Origin: Nocardiopsis algeriensis
Lineage (GTDB): Bacteria; Actinomycetota; Actinomycetes; Streptosporangiales; Streptosporangiaceae
NCBI RefSeq assembly: GCF_014203695.1
Contig: NZ_JACHJO010000001.1
Span: 440,369 to 504,368 of the forward strand
Direction: 5' to 3'
Length of the DNA stretch: 64,000 nt
Shown: in pieces, positions 1 through 8,059 of the stretch
Layout of the letters: every line of letters begins with the position of its first letter
How positions within the stretch are numbered: position 1 is the first letter of the stretch
The notes under the pieces: model-generated
What the model was told of the DNA's origin: nothing
The model's input: the letters and a program-made list of their open reading frames with translations, nothing else
Database searches by the model: none
Made by a program: the position numbers and the translations under genes

Positions 1-263
1 AGCTCTACAAGGTCGGCCTGAACTCCGTCCGCCTGCTCATGGTCTTCGGCGACGTCGTCCTCGCCTGGCTGCTGCTGCGCCAGGCCGAGATCGCCCTCGG
101 CAGCATCGACGGCGCCGACGAGGCCGACAAGGACTTCTACACCGGCAAGATCGCCGCCGCGCGCTTCTTCGCCGACCAGTTCCTGCCGCGCATCGCCGCC
201 GAGCGCCGCATCGCCGAGGCCGTCACCAACGACCTCATGGAGGTTCCCGAGTCCGCCTTCTAG
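1..263 (+). CDS. acyl-CoA dehydrogenase, C-terminal part (5' end outside window)
   Basis: An open frame enters the window (first full codon at base 3) and stops at TAG 261-263, leaving 86 residues. They form the helical C-terminal extension seen in large, mycobacterial FadE5-like acyl-CoA dehydrogenases (PF12806 type), with the characteristic stretch YTGKIAAARFFADQFLP. The full enzyme would oxidise acyl-CoA to enoyl-CoA with FAD in fatty-acid breakdown. The FAD-binding and catalytic domains lie upstream of the window, so substrate range cannot be judged. A strong hairpin follows 37 bases after the stop, so this is the last gene of its transcript. Confidence 0.85.
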   Translation, partial: LYKVGLNSVRLLMVFGDVVLAWLLLRQAEIALGSIDGADEADKDFYTGKIAAARFFADQFLPRIAAERRIAEAVTNDLMEVPESAF

Positions 264-300
264 GCGCGCTCTCCCCTTCGGGGAACCCTCGCATCATCGC

Positions 301-327
301 GGGCGGGACGGCTCTGCCGTCCCGCCC
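301..327 (+). terminator. hairpin terminator after acyl-CoA dehydrogenase
   Basis: Perfect 12-bp stem: gggcgggacggc (301-312) pairs with gccgtcccgccc (316-327) around a 3-nt loop. There is no long T tract, as is usual for actinomycete terminators. Confidence 0.75.
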
Positions 328-472
328 GCTCTGCGTTCTCCGCCCGGTCCGCGGGGCCCCGTCCCACCGGCGTAACCCCGCACGGCCGCGGGCGCCCGCG
401 CGTGTACGGGAGGGCGGCGCGGGTAGCTGGCACACCCGAGCGCCTCGGGGGAAGGCGCGGAAGGGGGACAGC

Positions 473-1312
473 ATGGCCGGGAACGGTGACGGCCGCGTGG
501 CCGGTGTGAACGCGTTCGACGACTACGACCGCGTGGCGGTCGTGACGGGGGCCGACAGCGGGATCGGCAGGGCGACCGCGGTGCGCCTGGCCCACGAGGG
601 CTTCGACATCGGCATCACCTACCACGAGGACGAGGAGGGTGTGCGCAAGACCGAGGAGGAGGCCCGCGCGGCGGGCCGCCGGGTCGCGGTGCGCCGCCAC
701 GACCTCACCGACCCCGTGCGCGGGTCGGAGGCCGTCAAGGGGCTGATCGACGAGCTGGGCGGCATCGGGGTCCTGGTCAACAACGCGGGGACCGGTTCGG
801 GGGAGCCTCTGCTGGACACCGGCTACGAGCGCTGGCGCCAGGTGTTCTCGGTCGACCTGGACGGGCCGTTCCTGTGCTCGAAGATCGCCGCCGCGCACAT
901 GCGCGACGCCGGGCGGGGCGGGCGCATCGTCAACGTCAGCAGCGTCCACGAGGAGTTCCCCCGTGTGAACGCCGGCGCCTACTGCGCCGCCAAGGGCGGT
1001 CTGAAGCTCCTGACGCGCGTCCTGGCGCTGGAGCTGGGCCTGTACGGCATCACGGCCAACACGGTGGCGCCCGGTGAGATCGCCACGCCCATGACGGACC
1101 AGCACGAGGAGGAGCCGGCGCTGGACTCCCGGGCGGGCTATCCGGTCTCCCGGCCGGGCCACGCCTACGAGGTGGCCGACGCCATCGCCTTCCTGGCGAG
1201 GCCGGGCTCCTCCTACGTCACGGGGGCGTCGCTGTTCGTCGACGGCGGCCTGACCCTCATGGGGCCGCAGGCCGGCGGCGCCCTCCAGGACGCCACCTGG
1301 CGCGCGGGATGA
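473..1312 (+). CDS. SDR family oxidoreductase
   Basis: 279-residue classical short-chain dehydrogenase/reductase. Visible signatures are the nucleotide-binding TGADSGIG near residue 26, the NNAG motif near residue 103, the catalytic serine in VNVSSVHEE and the YCAAKGG active-site Tyr/Lys. The C-terminal segment SYVTGASLFVDGG is typical of sugar or 3-oxoacyl reductases. It should reduce or oxidise a carbonyl/alcohol with NAD(P)(H) in the cytosol; the substrate cannot be told. A GGGGGA ribosome site lies just before ATG 473. It is preceded by a terminator and followed by the convergent MFS gene, so it is probably monocistronic. Confidence 0.88.
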   Translation: MAGNGDGRVAGVNAFDDYDRVAVVTGADSGIGRATAVRLAHEGFDIGITYHEDEEGVRKTEEEARAAGRRVAVRRHDLTDPVRGSEAVKGLIDELGGIGVLVNNAGTGSGEPLLDTGYERWRQVFSVDLDGPFLCSKIAAAHMRDAGRGGRIVNVSSVHEEFPRVNAGAYCAAKGGLKLLTRVLALELGLYGITANTVAPGEIATPMTDQHEEEPALDSRAGYPVSRPGHAYEVADAIAFLARPGSSYVTGASLFVDGGLTLMGPQAGGALQDATWRAG

Positions 1313-1326
1313 CCCGACCGGGTCCC

Positions 1327-1347
1327 GGGCCGCGCGGCGGGCGGCCC
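1327..1347. terminator. hairpin between convergent SDR and MFS genes
   Basis: gggccgc (1327-1333) pairs with gcggccc (1341-1347) around a 7-nt loop. A second small hairpin with a TTCG loop lies at 1377-1390 (gcgcc/ggcgc). Placed between convergent genes, these may end transcription in both directions. Confidence 0.55.
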
Positions 1348-1427
1348 GGCCCCCGGCGGCCCTCACAGGGCCCTCCGCGCCTTCGGGCGCCCTCCGGCGC
1401 GCCGGCCGGGAGCGCGGACCCGGGACC

Positions 1428-2717
1428 CTACGGGGTGCGGGGGCGGCTCAGGATGAAGAACCAGAGCACCGCCGTGGCGCACGCCGTCGCCACGGCCATG
1501 GGGACGAAGGCGGTCTGGAACGACCCCGGGCCCTCGGGCAGCACCTCCAGCAGGGCGCCGGCCGCGACCGTGCACACCACCGCGGTGGTGAAGCCGCTCA
1601 TGTTGACCAGGCCCGACGCCACGCCCGTGCGGCTGGCCGGGATCCCGTCGCGGGCGTAGTCGAAGGAGACGGTGGGCGCCAGGGCCTGGCCGACCGCGCT
1701 GGCCGCCATCACCCCGAGGCCGAGCGCCGTCGGGACCCCTCCCGGCCAGGCCACCATCAGCAGCCATCCCAGGGACAGCGCGGTACCGAGGGAGAGGGCG
1801 ATCGCCCCCCGCACCGCGGGTCTGCGGCCGATCAGCGCACCGACGAGGGGAGAGGCCCACAGCGCCCCGGCCGCCATGGCGGTGAGGGTCGCGGCCGCGG
1901 TCCCCTCGGTCAGGCCCAGGCCCTCGACCAGGAAGGGGTAGCCCCACACCACCATCATCATGGTGAACGGCGCCATCACCGCGGCGTGGTGGGCCATGCC
2001 GATCCTGGGGCCGCGGGATCGCAGGGCCTCCTTGAGCGCCTCCCAGACGGGGATCGGCTCGGCGACGGTGACGCGTCCGGCCTCGCCGGCGGGGCGGTCG
2101 CGCACGATCAGCAGGACCAGCAGTCCCATGAGGACGGTGAGGCCGCTCGTGGTGAGGAAGGCCGCGACCCAGCCGACCCCGTCCAGGGCCCACGACAGCG
2201 GTGCGGCGCTCGCCACCTGGCCGATGCCGCCGACCACGCCGGTCAGGCCGCTGACGAGCGCGTAGCGGTTGCGGGGGAACCACAGGGCGGCGAGCCGGAT
2301 GACGTTGAGGAAGACGAGCGCGTCACCGAGGCCGATGAGGAAGCGTCCCGCGACGGCCGCACCGATTCCCGGGGCCAGTGCGAAGAGGAGGGAACCCGCC
2401 GCCATCGCGGCCGTGCCCATCACCAGCGTGTAGCGCGGTCCGAGCCGGTCGGCGAGCAGCCCCACGGGCACCTGGAGCACGACGTAGACCAGCAGCTGCA
2501 GCATCGGCAGCACGGAGAGCAGCGCGGGGCCGACGTCGAACCGGCTCTGGGCCTCCAGGGCGGCGACGCCCAGGCCGTTGCGGTGCAGCATCGCGAGGAA
2601 GTAGCTCCCCACGGCGACGCCCCACACGAGCCACGCCCGGCCGCCTCCCCGGGGTTCCCCTGGCACGGGCCCTCCCCCGTTGGCGGTCCTGTCACCGGAT
2701 GAATCGATCTGCACCAC
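1428..2717 (-). CDS. MFS transporter
   Basis: 429 residues with about 12 hydrophobic segments and the major facilitator layout: a short, hydrophilic N-terminus, six helices, a cytoplasmic loop near residues 205-235, then six helices. The loop after helix 2 (LLADRLGPRYTLVMG) matches the MFS motif A pattern G-x-x-x-D-R-x-G. The N-terminal half resembles nitrate/hexuronate-like MFS proteins, but no substrate can be assigned. Tandem GTG codons open the gene (2717, 2714) behind a GGGAGAA ribosome site. The gene faces away from the long leader at 2718-3295, so its promoter must lie there. Confidence 0.85.
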   Translation of the reverse strand: MVQIDSSGDRTANGGGPVPGEPRGGGRAWLVWGVAVGSYFLAMLHRNGLGVAALEAQSRFDVGPALLSVLPMLQLLVYVVLQVPVGLLADRLGPRYTLVMGTAAMAAGSLLFALAPGIGAAVAGRFLIGLGDALVFLNVIRLAALWFPRNRYALVSGLTGVVGGIGQVASAAPLSWALDGVGWVAAFLTTSGLTVLMGLLVLLIVRDRPAGEAGRVTVAEPIPVWEALKEALRSRGPRIGMAHHAAVMAPFTMMMVVWGYPFLVEGLGLTEGTAAATLTAMAAGALWASPLVGALIGRRPAVRGAIALSLGTALSLGWLLMVAWPGGVPTALGLGVMAASAVGQALAPTVSFDYARDGIPASRTGVASGLVNMSGFTTAVVCTVAAGALLEVLPEGPGSFQTAFVPMAVATACATAVLWFFILSRPRTP

Positions 2718-3295
2718 GAGCCGGGTTCTCCCCCTCTACGACAACCTCTCCAGTGTCCGCCAGAGCGGGAAGGCCCGACCACACCGGCTCCACCCGGACG
2801 CGGAGCGCGCGGAAACCGCACATACCAGGAGAGTTCGGCCTCGGCAAACCGCAACCCCGACAGGGTCAAGAATCCACAATCCGGACAAAGTAACTGAGAG
2901 CGACAGAACCTGTGCCTGGGGTACTTGTTCCGGGTGAAACACCTGACACTCGGAGCGGGACTACCGACCCGGGTCCACGCGTTCTTCCATCGAACACACT
3001 TCCCAAAAAGCCCTTACCATCAGGGACAATTCAGCTCCAAATGGTCCAGACCCACCTGCTCGATGTGACATTGGTCACGCTTAAGGGTCTCGACTACAGG
3101 GGGTCAGGTGCTGCTAGCATCCGGAGCGCAAAGCATAACTACGAGGTAACGACATAGTTCGCACCTCATCAACTTTGTGGAGGGAAGCCGCCGATGTCGC
3201 CATGACAGGCGGAACCCCTCGAAACCGCGGCGGCGTGGCCGCAACAACCACACACGGCCCCGTACCGCGGAAACCGAGAGACACTGGAGACGGTC
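2718..3295. other. 578-base intergenic region, divergent promoter zone
   Basis: There is no convincing coding frame. It is less GC-rich than its surroundings and lies between the leftward MFS gene and the rightward small gene at 3296. It holds a CRP-like inverted repeat at 3064-3079 (listed separately). I could not fit any known riboswitch to it. Confidence 0.6.
3064..3079. promoter_or_regulatory. CRP/FNR-family-like binding site
   Basis: TGTGACATTGGTCACG matches the TGTGA-N6-TCACA consensus at 9 of 10 fixed positions and fits the relaxed actinobacterial form GTGA-N6-TCAC exactly. It lies 217 bases upstream of the start at 3296. No CRP gene is in the window, so binding is inference. Confidence 0.5.
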
Positions 3296-3649
3296 TTGAG
3301 TCACTGGCGACTGAACAACCCCCGGGCATCCCGGGTGAAGTCGGCGCTTGCCAGACGGGTCAAGCACAAGCCCCGGCACGCCTTCTGCGCGGAGCGCGCG
3401 ATCATGGCCCTCCTGAGTGAGCTCTCCTCCTCCGTCCCCCGGCAGTTCTACTGGTCGGGGACCTCCGACATGGCCGTCATGTCCGTGCGCAGCGACGTCA
3501 ACGTCTGGTGCCGCGACGGCCGCTTCTTCTGGAACGACCTCTTCCAGGGCGGGACCATCTCCCACCCCGCGAGCGACCCGGCGGGAGCGGCGGCGCTCCT
3601 CAACCCGTTCGCCTGCGCGGTGGAGAACCGACAGGCCCTCGCCGTCTGA
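3296..3649 (+). CDS. hypothetical protein, unrecognised
   Basis: 117 residues with coding-like composition and no close family that I recognise. The N-terminal 30 residues are strongly basic (RRVKHKPRH); the middle holds aromatic and acidic residues (QFYWSGTSDMAV, WCRDGRFFWNDLF); the end is alanine-rich. There is no signal peptide or membrane segment. The start is TTG 3296 with GGAG 6-7 bases upstream; an internal ATG at residue 37 (base 3404) is an alternative that would remove the basic tail. It stands alone behind a long leader with a CRP-like site. Two cysteines (residues 31 and 71) could matter. Function is unknown. Confidence 0.55.
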   Translation: MSHWRLNNPRASRVKSALARRVKHKPRHAFCAERAIMALLSELSSSVPRQFYWSGTSDMAVMSVRSDVNVWCRDGRFFWNDLFQGGTISHPASDPAGAAALLNPFACAVENRQALAV

Positions 3650-3891
3650 CACCTCGGTCACTCCGCCGACACACTTCGACGCCTACCCGCGCGCATCGGT
3701 TCCATGTACATCTGATATGTGACACGCGCCACTCGGGACTCTTCCGTCGCCCCCGGCCGCGACGCGGTCCGAATCGTTCTCTTTCGGCAACCTTTCAGGG
3801 TTAACGTAGCTGCCACCACCGACAGCCTCTCCGACCCCGGACACCCGGTCGGGACCGAGTCCTCGCCCACCCCTGGACCCCCAGAGGACCC

Positions 3892-5928
3892 ATGCGCGCC
3901 CTGAACCCCGACGAGCCCACCCAACTCGGCGGCTACCGCCTGATCGCCTGTCTGGGATCCGGCGGCATGGGCCGCGTGTACCTGGGCATCGCTCCGGACG
4001 GCCGCCCCGCCGCGGTTCGGACCGTCCGCGCCGAGTACGCCTCCGACCGGCGCTTCCGGGCCCGGTTCGCCCGTGACGCCGCGCTCGCCCGGCGCACCCG
4101 GAGCCGCTTCACCCCTCCGCTGCTCGGCCACTGCCTCACCGCGCCGCGCCCGTGGGTGGCCACCGCCTACGTGGTCGGCCCCTCCCTGCGCACACTGGTG
4201 GAGGAGACCGGTCCCCTGGCCGCGCCCGCGCTCGGGACCCTCGCGCGCTGCCTGACCGAGGCCCTCGACCGGATCCACACCGCGGGCGCCGTCCACCGCG
4301 GCCTGGACCCGGACCACGTCCTGGTGGACGCCGGGGGTCCGCGGCTCGTCCGCCTGTCCGGCGAGGCCGGGAACCTCGACGGCCTCCCCGCCTACACCGC
4401 CCCCGAACAGCTCACGGGGGGCGCCGCCGTGCCCGGCGGCGACATGTTCTCCCTGGGCGGTGTGCTCCTGTTCGCGGCGACCGGCCGCGACCCGTTCGGA
4501 GGCGGCGCGTCCGACAGCGCGGCCGACGGCGCGCCCGCGACGGTGCGCCGCGTGCTGCGCGAGCCCGCCGACCTGTCCGGGATCCCCGAGCCCCTGCACG
4601 GCCTGGTCGGCGCCTGCCTGGACAAGCTGCCCCAGAACCGCCCCTCCGCCGCCGATGTGCTCGCGGAGCTGGGCGGACCTCTCCCCGAGGGCTGCCCGGA
4701 GCGGACCTGGCTCCCCGCGGGCGCACGCGAGGCCGTCGCCCGCGCCGAGCGCGCCTACCGCTCCGCGGCCGCCCCCGTGCTCGGCCCGTCGGTGCCGGCG
4801 GACCCGGTCCCGGTGTTCCCCGACGTCCCGGGGCGGGCCTCCCGCCGCGCGCCGTTGCAGGTCACCGCCCTTCTCGGTGTGCTCCTGCTGCTCGCCGGGA
4901 TCGGTGTGCACGCCCTCCTGGGCCCCCGTGCGGGGAGCGCGGGTGCCGACGTGCGCTCCTGCCCCGAGGGCGGGCTGATCACCGAGGACCTGGCCCCGCC
5001 CGCCGATCCGCTGACCCGGTTCGACCCGGACGCCCCCCTCGAACTCTCCTTCTCCCCCGACGACTCCGTCCTGGCCGTCTCCCACAGCCGGAGGACGGTC
5101 CTGTGGGACTGGGAGGAGTCCGAACCCCTCGCCGCCGTGCCCCACGAGTCCTCGTTCGCACCGATCTCCCCGGTCGCGTTCAGCCCCGACGGGTGCCTCC
5201 TCGCCCGCAGCTCACCGGAGGGCGCGGTCGTCACCGACCTCGCCGACGGCCGGTCGCACACCGTCGGCGCCAACCCGTCCGTGCGCTCGGTGGCCTTCAG
5301 CCCCGACGGGTCCTTCCTCGCCGTCGCCTCGCAGAGCGACCCCGAGGAGCACTTCCTGCGCCTGTACGACACCGGCACGTGGGAGCCGGCCGCCGCGATG
5401 GAGGGGTCGGGCGGACTCGGCGCGGTCAGGTACTCGCTCTACGGCGGCGTGGTGGCCGGCGGGGAGGCCGACGGCGGCGTCGCGACCTGGCAGGCCGGGG
5501 ACGGCCTCCGGAGCGGGCTGATCCGCGACCGCTCGCAGGTGGGGTCCGACGCCTTCGACCTGGTCCCCGACGGTTCGGAGGTGCTCATCCTGCGTGAGGG
5601 CCGCGTCCTCCTGGTGGATCCCGCCACCGGACAGGTGCTCCAGGCGTTCGCTCCCGCCCAGGAGACCGGGGTCCCGGTGGACGTCTTCTACAGCGCGGCG
5701 AGCGGGCGGGTGTTCGCGGTCGTCCTCGACCCCGTCAACGGCACCGGGAACGTGGCGGCCTGGCAGTACGTGACGGGGCACGAGATCGTGTTCGAGGCGG
5801 AGACCCCCCACCTGTATCCGGCCGCCATGTCCCAGGACGGCTCGCTGCTGGCGGGCCTGGAGCCCGAAACGGGCCGGATCGCCGTCTACGACACCCATCT
5901 GGAGCTCCTGGGCACCCTGGAGGGCTGA
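3892..5928 (+). CDS. membrane pseudokinase (Hanks-type fold) with WD40-like extracytoplasmic domain
   Basis: 678 residues. Residues 14-262 follow the Ser/Thr kinase fold: glycine loop LGSGGMGRVY (21-30), HRGLDP (135-140), APE (170-172). The key residues are changed: the VAIK lysine is Arg43, HRD is HRG (Gly137), the catalytic-loop Lys and Asn are Asp139 and His142, and DFG is replaced by RLS (154-156). Catalysis is therefore unlikely, although ATP or partner binding may remain. A Pro-rich linker leads to one membrane helix (about 321-343), then an external domain with repeated FSPDG-type blades (VAFSPDGCLLA, VAFSPDGSFLAVAS) typical of WD40-like propellers. Start ATG 3892 follows the gap after the gene at 3296. 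It is probably a signalling scaffold that senses outside and recruits inside. Confidence 0.85.
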   Translation: MRALNPDEPTQLGGYRLIACLGSGGMGRVYLGIAPDGRPAAVRTVRAEYASDRRFRARFARDAALARRTRSRFTPPLLGHCLTAPRPWVATAYVVGPSLRTLVEETGPLAAPALGTLARCLTEALDRIHTAGAVHRGLDPDHVLVDAGGPRLVRLSGEAGNLDGLPAYTAPEQLTGGAAVPGGDMFSLGGVLLFAATGRDPFGGGASDSAADGAPATVRRVLREPADLSGIPEPLHGLVGACLDKLPQNRPSAADVLAELGGPLPEGCPERTWLPAGAREAVARAERAYRSAAAPVLGPSVPADPVPVFPDVPGRASRRAPLQVTALLGVLLLLAGIGVHALLGPRAGSAGADVRSCPEGGLITEDLAPPADPLTRFDPDAPLELSFSPDDSVLAVSHSRRTVLWDWEESEPLAAVPHESSFAPISPVAFSPDGCLLARSSPEGAVVTDLADGRSHTVGANPSVRSVAFSPDGSFLAVASQSDPEEHFLRLYDTGTWEPAAAMEGSGGLGAVRYSLYGGVVAGGEADGGVATWQAGDGLRSGLIRDRSQVGSDAFDLVPDGSEVLILREGRVLLVDPATGQVLQAFAPAQETGVPVDVFYSAASGRVFAVVLDPVNGTGNVAAWQYVTGHEIVFEAETPHLYPAAMSQDGSLLAGLEPETGRIAVYDTHLELLGTLEG

Positions 5929-6055
5929 GTCCGGGGCGGGGGTACAGCAGGCTGTACCCCGAAGACACCCGCAGGCGCCAGTGTGCGGGAAAACGCGGTT
6001 CCGTAGATTTCCTGACAGAGGACGCAACCGCCTCCCCCTTTCTCCCGGAGTTCCT

Positions 6056-7966
6056 GTGAAACGCCTGCACCGCGCCCTGTCCTGCCTGGCCGTACCCCTG
6101 GTGGTCGTCGCGACCGCCCTGCCGGGGGCCGCCGCCCCGGCGCCGTCCGCACCGCGGGGGGACGAGGCCGTCCCGCTCACCGCGGAGACCGCCCAGGAGT
6201 TCCTCGACACCCGGGTGGCCGAGCTCCTGGAGGAGCACGGTGCGCCCGGCGTCGCCGCGGCGGTCGTGTCGGGGAGCGAGCAGATCGCCGCGGCCTCGCA
6301 CGGCTACGCCGATCTCGCCGAACAAACCCCTCTGGATCACACCCGGCACACCTTCCCCGCCGCCTCGGTCTCCAAGTCCTTCACCGCGGCAGCCGTCCTC
6401 ACCCTGGTCGAGCAGGGTGAGCTCGACCTGCACGAGGACGTCAACGCCTACCTGCCCGAGGAGGCGCGGCTCGCCCCGGCTCCTGGCGGGGAGCCGGTCA
6501 CGCTGCACCACCTGCTCACCCACACCGCGGGGTTCGCCGAGGTGATCGACATGCCCCGGATCGAGGAGACCCACCTGCACCGGACCCTGGAGGAGGCGGT
6601 CGTCCTCGGCGAGCCGGAGTACCTCTTCTCCCCCGGCGAGTTCGCCGCCTACTCCAACCACGGGACGGCGGTCGCCGGCTACGTCGTCGAGTCCGTGAGC
6701 GGGATGCCGTTCGAGGACTACGTCGCGGAGCACGTCTTCGCGCCCCTCGGCATGGACGGCTCGGAGTTCGTCCAGATCGACGACGCCCGCGAGGTGTACG
6801 ACATCCCGCTCCTGTACACGCCCGACGGTTCGCGCGCCGAGGAGATCCACGTCAGCGCGTCCCCCGCCGGCGCGGCCATGGTCACCGCGGACGACATGTC
6901 GGCCTTCATGCTCGCGCTGCTGAACGGCGGCGAGGCCGAGGGCGGTGAGGGGTTGCCCGCCGGTGTCGTCGAGGCGATGACGGCGCGGCAGTACGAGGCG
7001 CACCCGGAGACGACTGCCATGGGCTACGGCGCCTACGAATGGCGGGCGGGCGACTCCCCCGCCGTGGGCCACGCCGGCGACCTCCTCGGCCTGCACACCG
7101 CCTACGTCGTCCTGCCGGAGCTGGACGCGGGCGTGTACGTCGCGGTCAACGGCGACGACTCCGCGGAGGCGGCGGGCGGCAACCCTCTCCTCGACCTGCG
7201 CATGGCCGTGGTCGAGGACTTCATGGACACCTTCGCCCCGCAGGCGGCCGCGGAGGGGACCGCCGATCCCGGGGCGGACCTGGGCGCGCTGGAGGGGACC
7301 TACGTCTCGACCCGGCGTGCGGCCGAGGGGCCGGCGCAGATCATCGCGCTCTTCGACAACCTCGTGGTGCGCGACGCCGGCGACGGAACCCTGTCCCTGA
7401 GCGGCCTGACCGCCTCGGACGACCGGTGGCTGCCGCTGGGTGACGGCAGGTTCTCGGCCTCCGACGGCTCGGACGTGCTCGCCGTCGTCGGGGACGCCTC
7501 CGCCCCCGCGGCGCTCGTGGCCGACTCCAACCCCACCAACGCCTACGAGCGGACCACCCTGGCGGACAGCCCGATCACGCACGCCGTCGTCGCGGTCTCC
7601 GGGCTCCTGGTGCTGCTGACCGCGGCCGTCCCCTTCCAGCGCCGCGGCAACCGCTGGACCCTGGCCGCCCGCGTCCTGCTCTCCCTGACCGCTCTGGCCT
7701 GCTTCACCGGGGTCGGGCTGCTGCTGTACGGCCTGACGAACTCCGCCGCCCTGGAGTCGTGGGTCATCGGAGGCTCGCCCGCCCTCACCGCGCCGCTGGC
7801 GGTGGCGGTCCCCCTGGCACTGACCGGCGCCGCCCTCACCGCGGTCTCGCTGGCCAAGGGGTGGCTGCGCCCCCTCGCCCGGGTCCACCTGTCCCTGGCG
7901 GTCCTGGCCTCGGCGGCGGTCCTGGCGCTCGGCTTCCGCTACGGGCTGGTGTGGCTGCCCTTCTGA
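6056..7966 (+). CDS. secreted serine hydrolase, class C beta-lactamase/PBP4* family, with C-terminal membrane domain
   Basis: I place the start at GTG 6056, with GGAG at 6047-6050, giving 636 residues; the frame is open further upstream to ATG 5981 but that would add a charged segment before the signal peptide. The N-terminus (VKRLHRALSC, then a hydrophobic run to about residue 28) is a signal peptide. The hydrolase domain shows SVSK (Ser104, Lys107), YSN (199-201) and HAG near residue 325 in place of KTG. The last 150 residues hold four membrane helices. The family covers D,D-peptidases, esterases and beta-lactamase homologues; substrate here is unknown. It is probably monocistronic, ending at a strong bidirectional hairpin. 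Confidence 0.85.
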   Translation: MKRLHRALSCLAVPLVVVATALPGAAAPAPSAPRGDEAVPLTAETAQEFLDTRVAELLEEHGAPGVAAAVVSGSEQIAAASHGYADLAEQTPLDHTRHTFPAASVSKSFTAAAVLTLVEQGELDLHEDVNAYLPEEARLAPAPGGEPVTLHHLLTHTAGFAEVIDMPRIEETHLHRTLEEAVVLGEPEYLFSPGEFAAYSNHGTAVAGYVVESVSGMPFEDYVAEHVFAPLGMDGSEFVQIDDAREVYDIPLLYTPDGSRAEEIHVSASPAGAAMVTADDMSAFMLALLNGGEAEGGEGLPAGVVEAMTARQYEAHPETTAMGYGAYEWRAGDSPAVGHAGDLLGLHTAYVVLPELDAGVYVAVNGDDSAEAAGGNPLLDLRMAVVEDFMDTFAPQAAAEGTADPGADLGALEGTYVSTRRAAEGPAQIIALFDNLVVRDAGDGTLSLSGLTASDDRWLPLGDGRFSASDGSDVLAVVGDASAPAALVADSNPTNAYERTTLADSPITHAVVAVSGLLVLLTAAVPFQRRGNRWTLAARVLLSLTALACFTGVGLLLYGLTNSAALESWVIGGSPALTAPLAVAVPLALTGAALTAVSLAKGWLRPLARVHLSLAVLASAAVLALGFRYGLVWLPF

Positions 7967-7995
7967 TCTTCCGGCCTTCTGACCTTCTGACCGGA

Positions 7996-8027
7996 ACGGC
8001 TCCCGGGGCGTGCGCCCCGGGAGCCGT
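7996..8027. terminator. strong bidirectional terminator hairpin
   Basis: 14-bp perfect stem (7996-8009 with 8014-8027; arm acggctcccggggc) closed by a 4-nt loop. It lies between the convergent hydrolase and E2 genes and can serve both. Confidence 0.8.
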
Positions 8028-8059
8028 CCGTTCGCCGTCAGCCCCGACGGCGGTCCTGT

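Noticed and set aside
2718-3295. Riboswitch (ydaO- or cobalamin-like) in the long leader
   Set aside because: No fit to the conserved cores; only the CRP-like site is clear.
5735-7888. Long leftward open frame of about 717 codons opposite the serine hydrolase
   Set aside because: It is antisense to a gene with a signal peptide and catalytic motifs; high-GC DNA gives long shadow frames. Its composition (Gly/Arg/Gln/Val-rich) is not protein-like.
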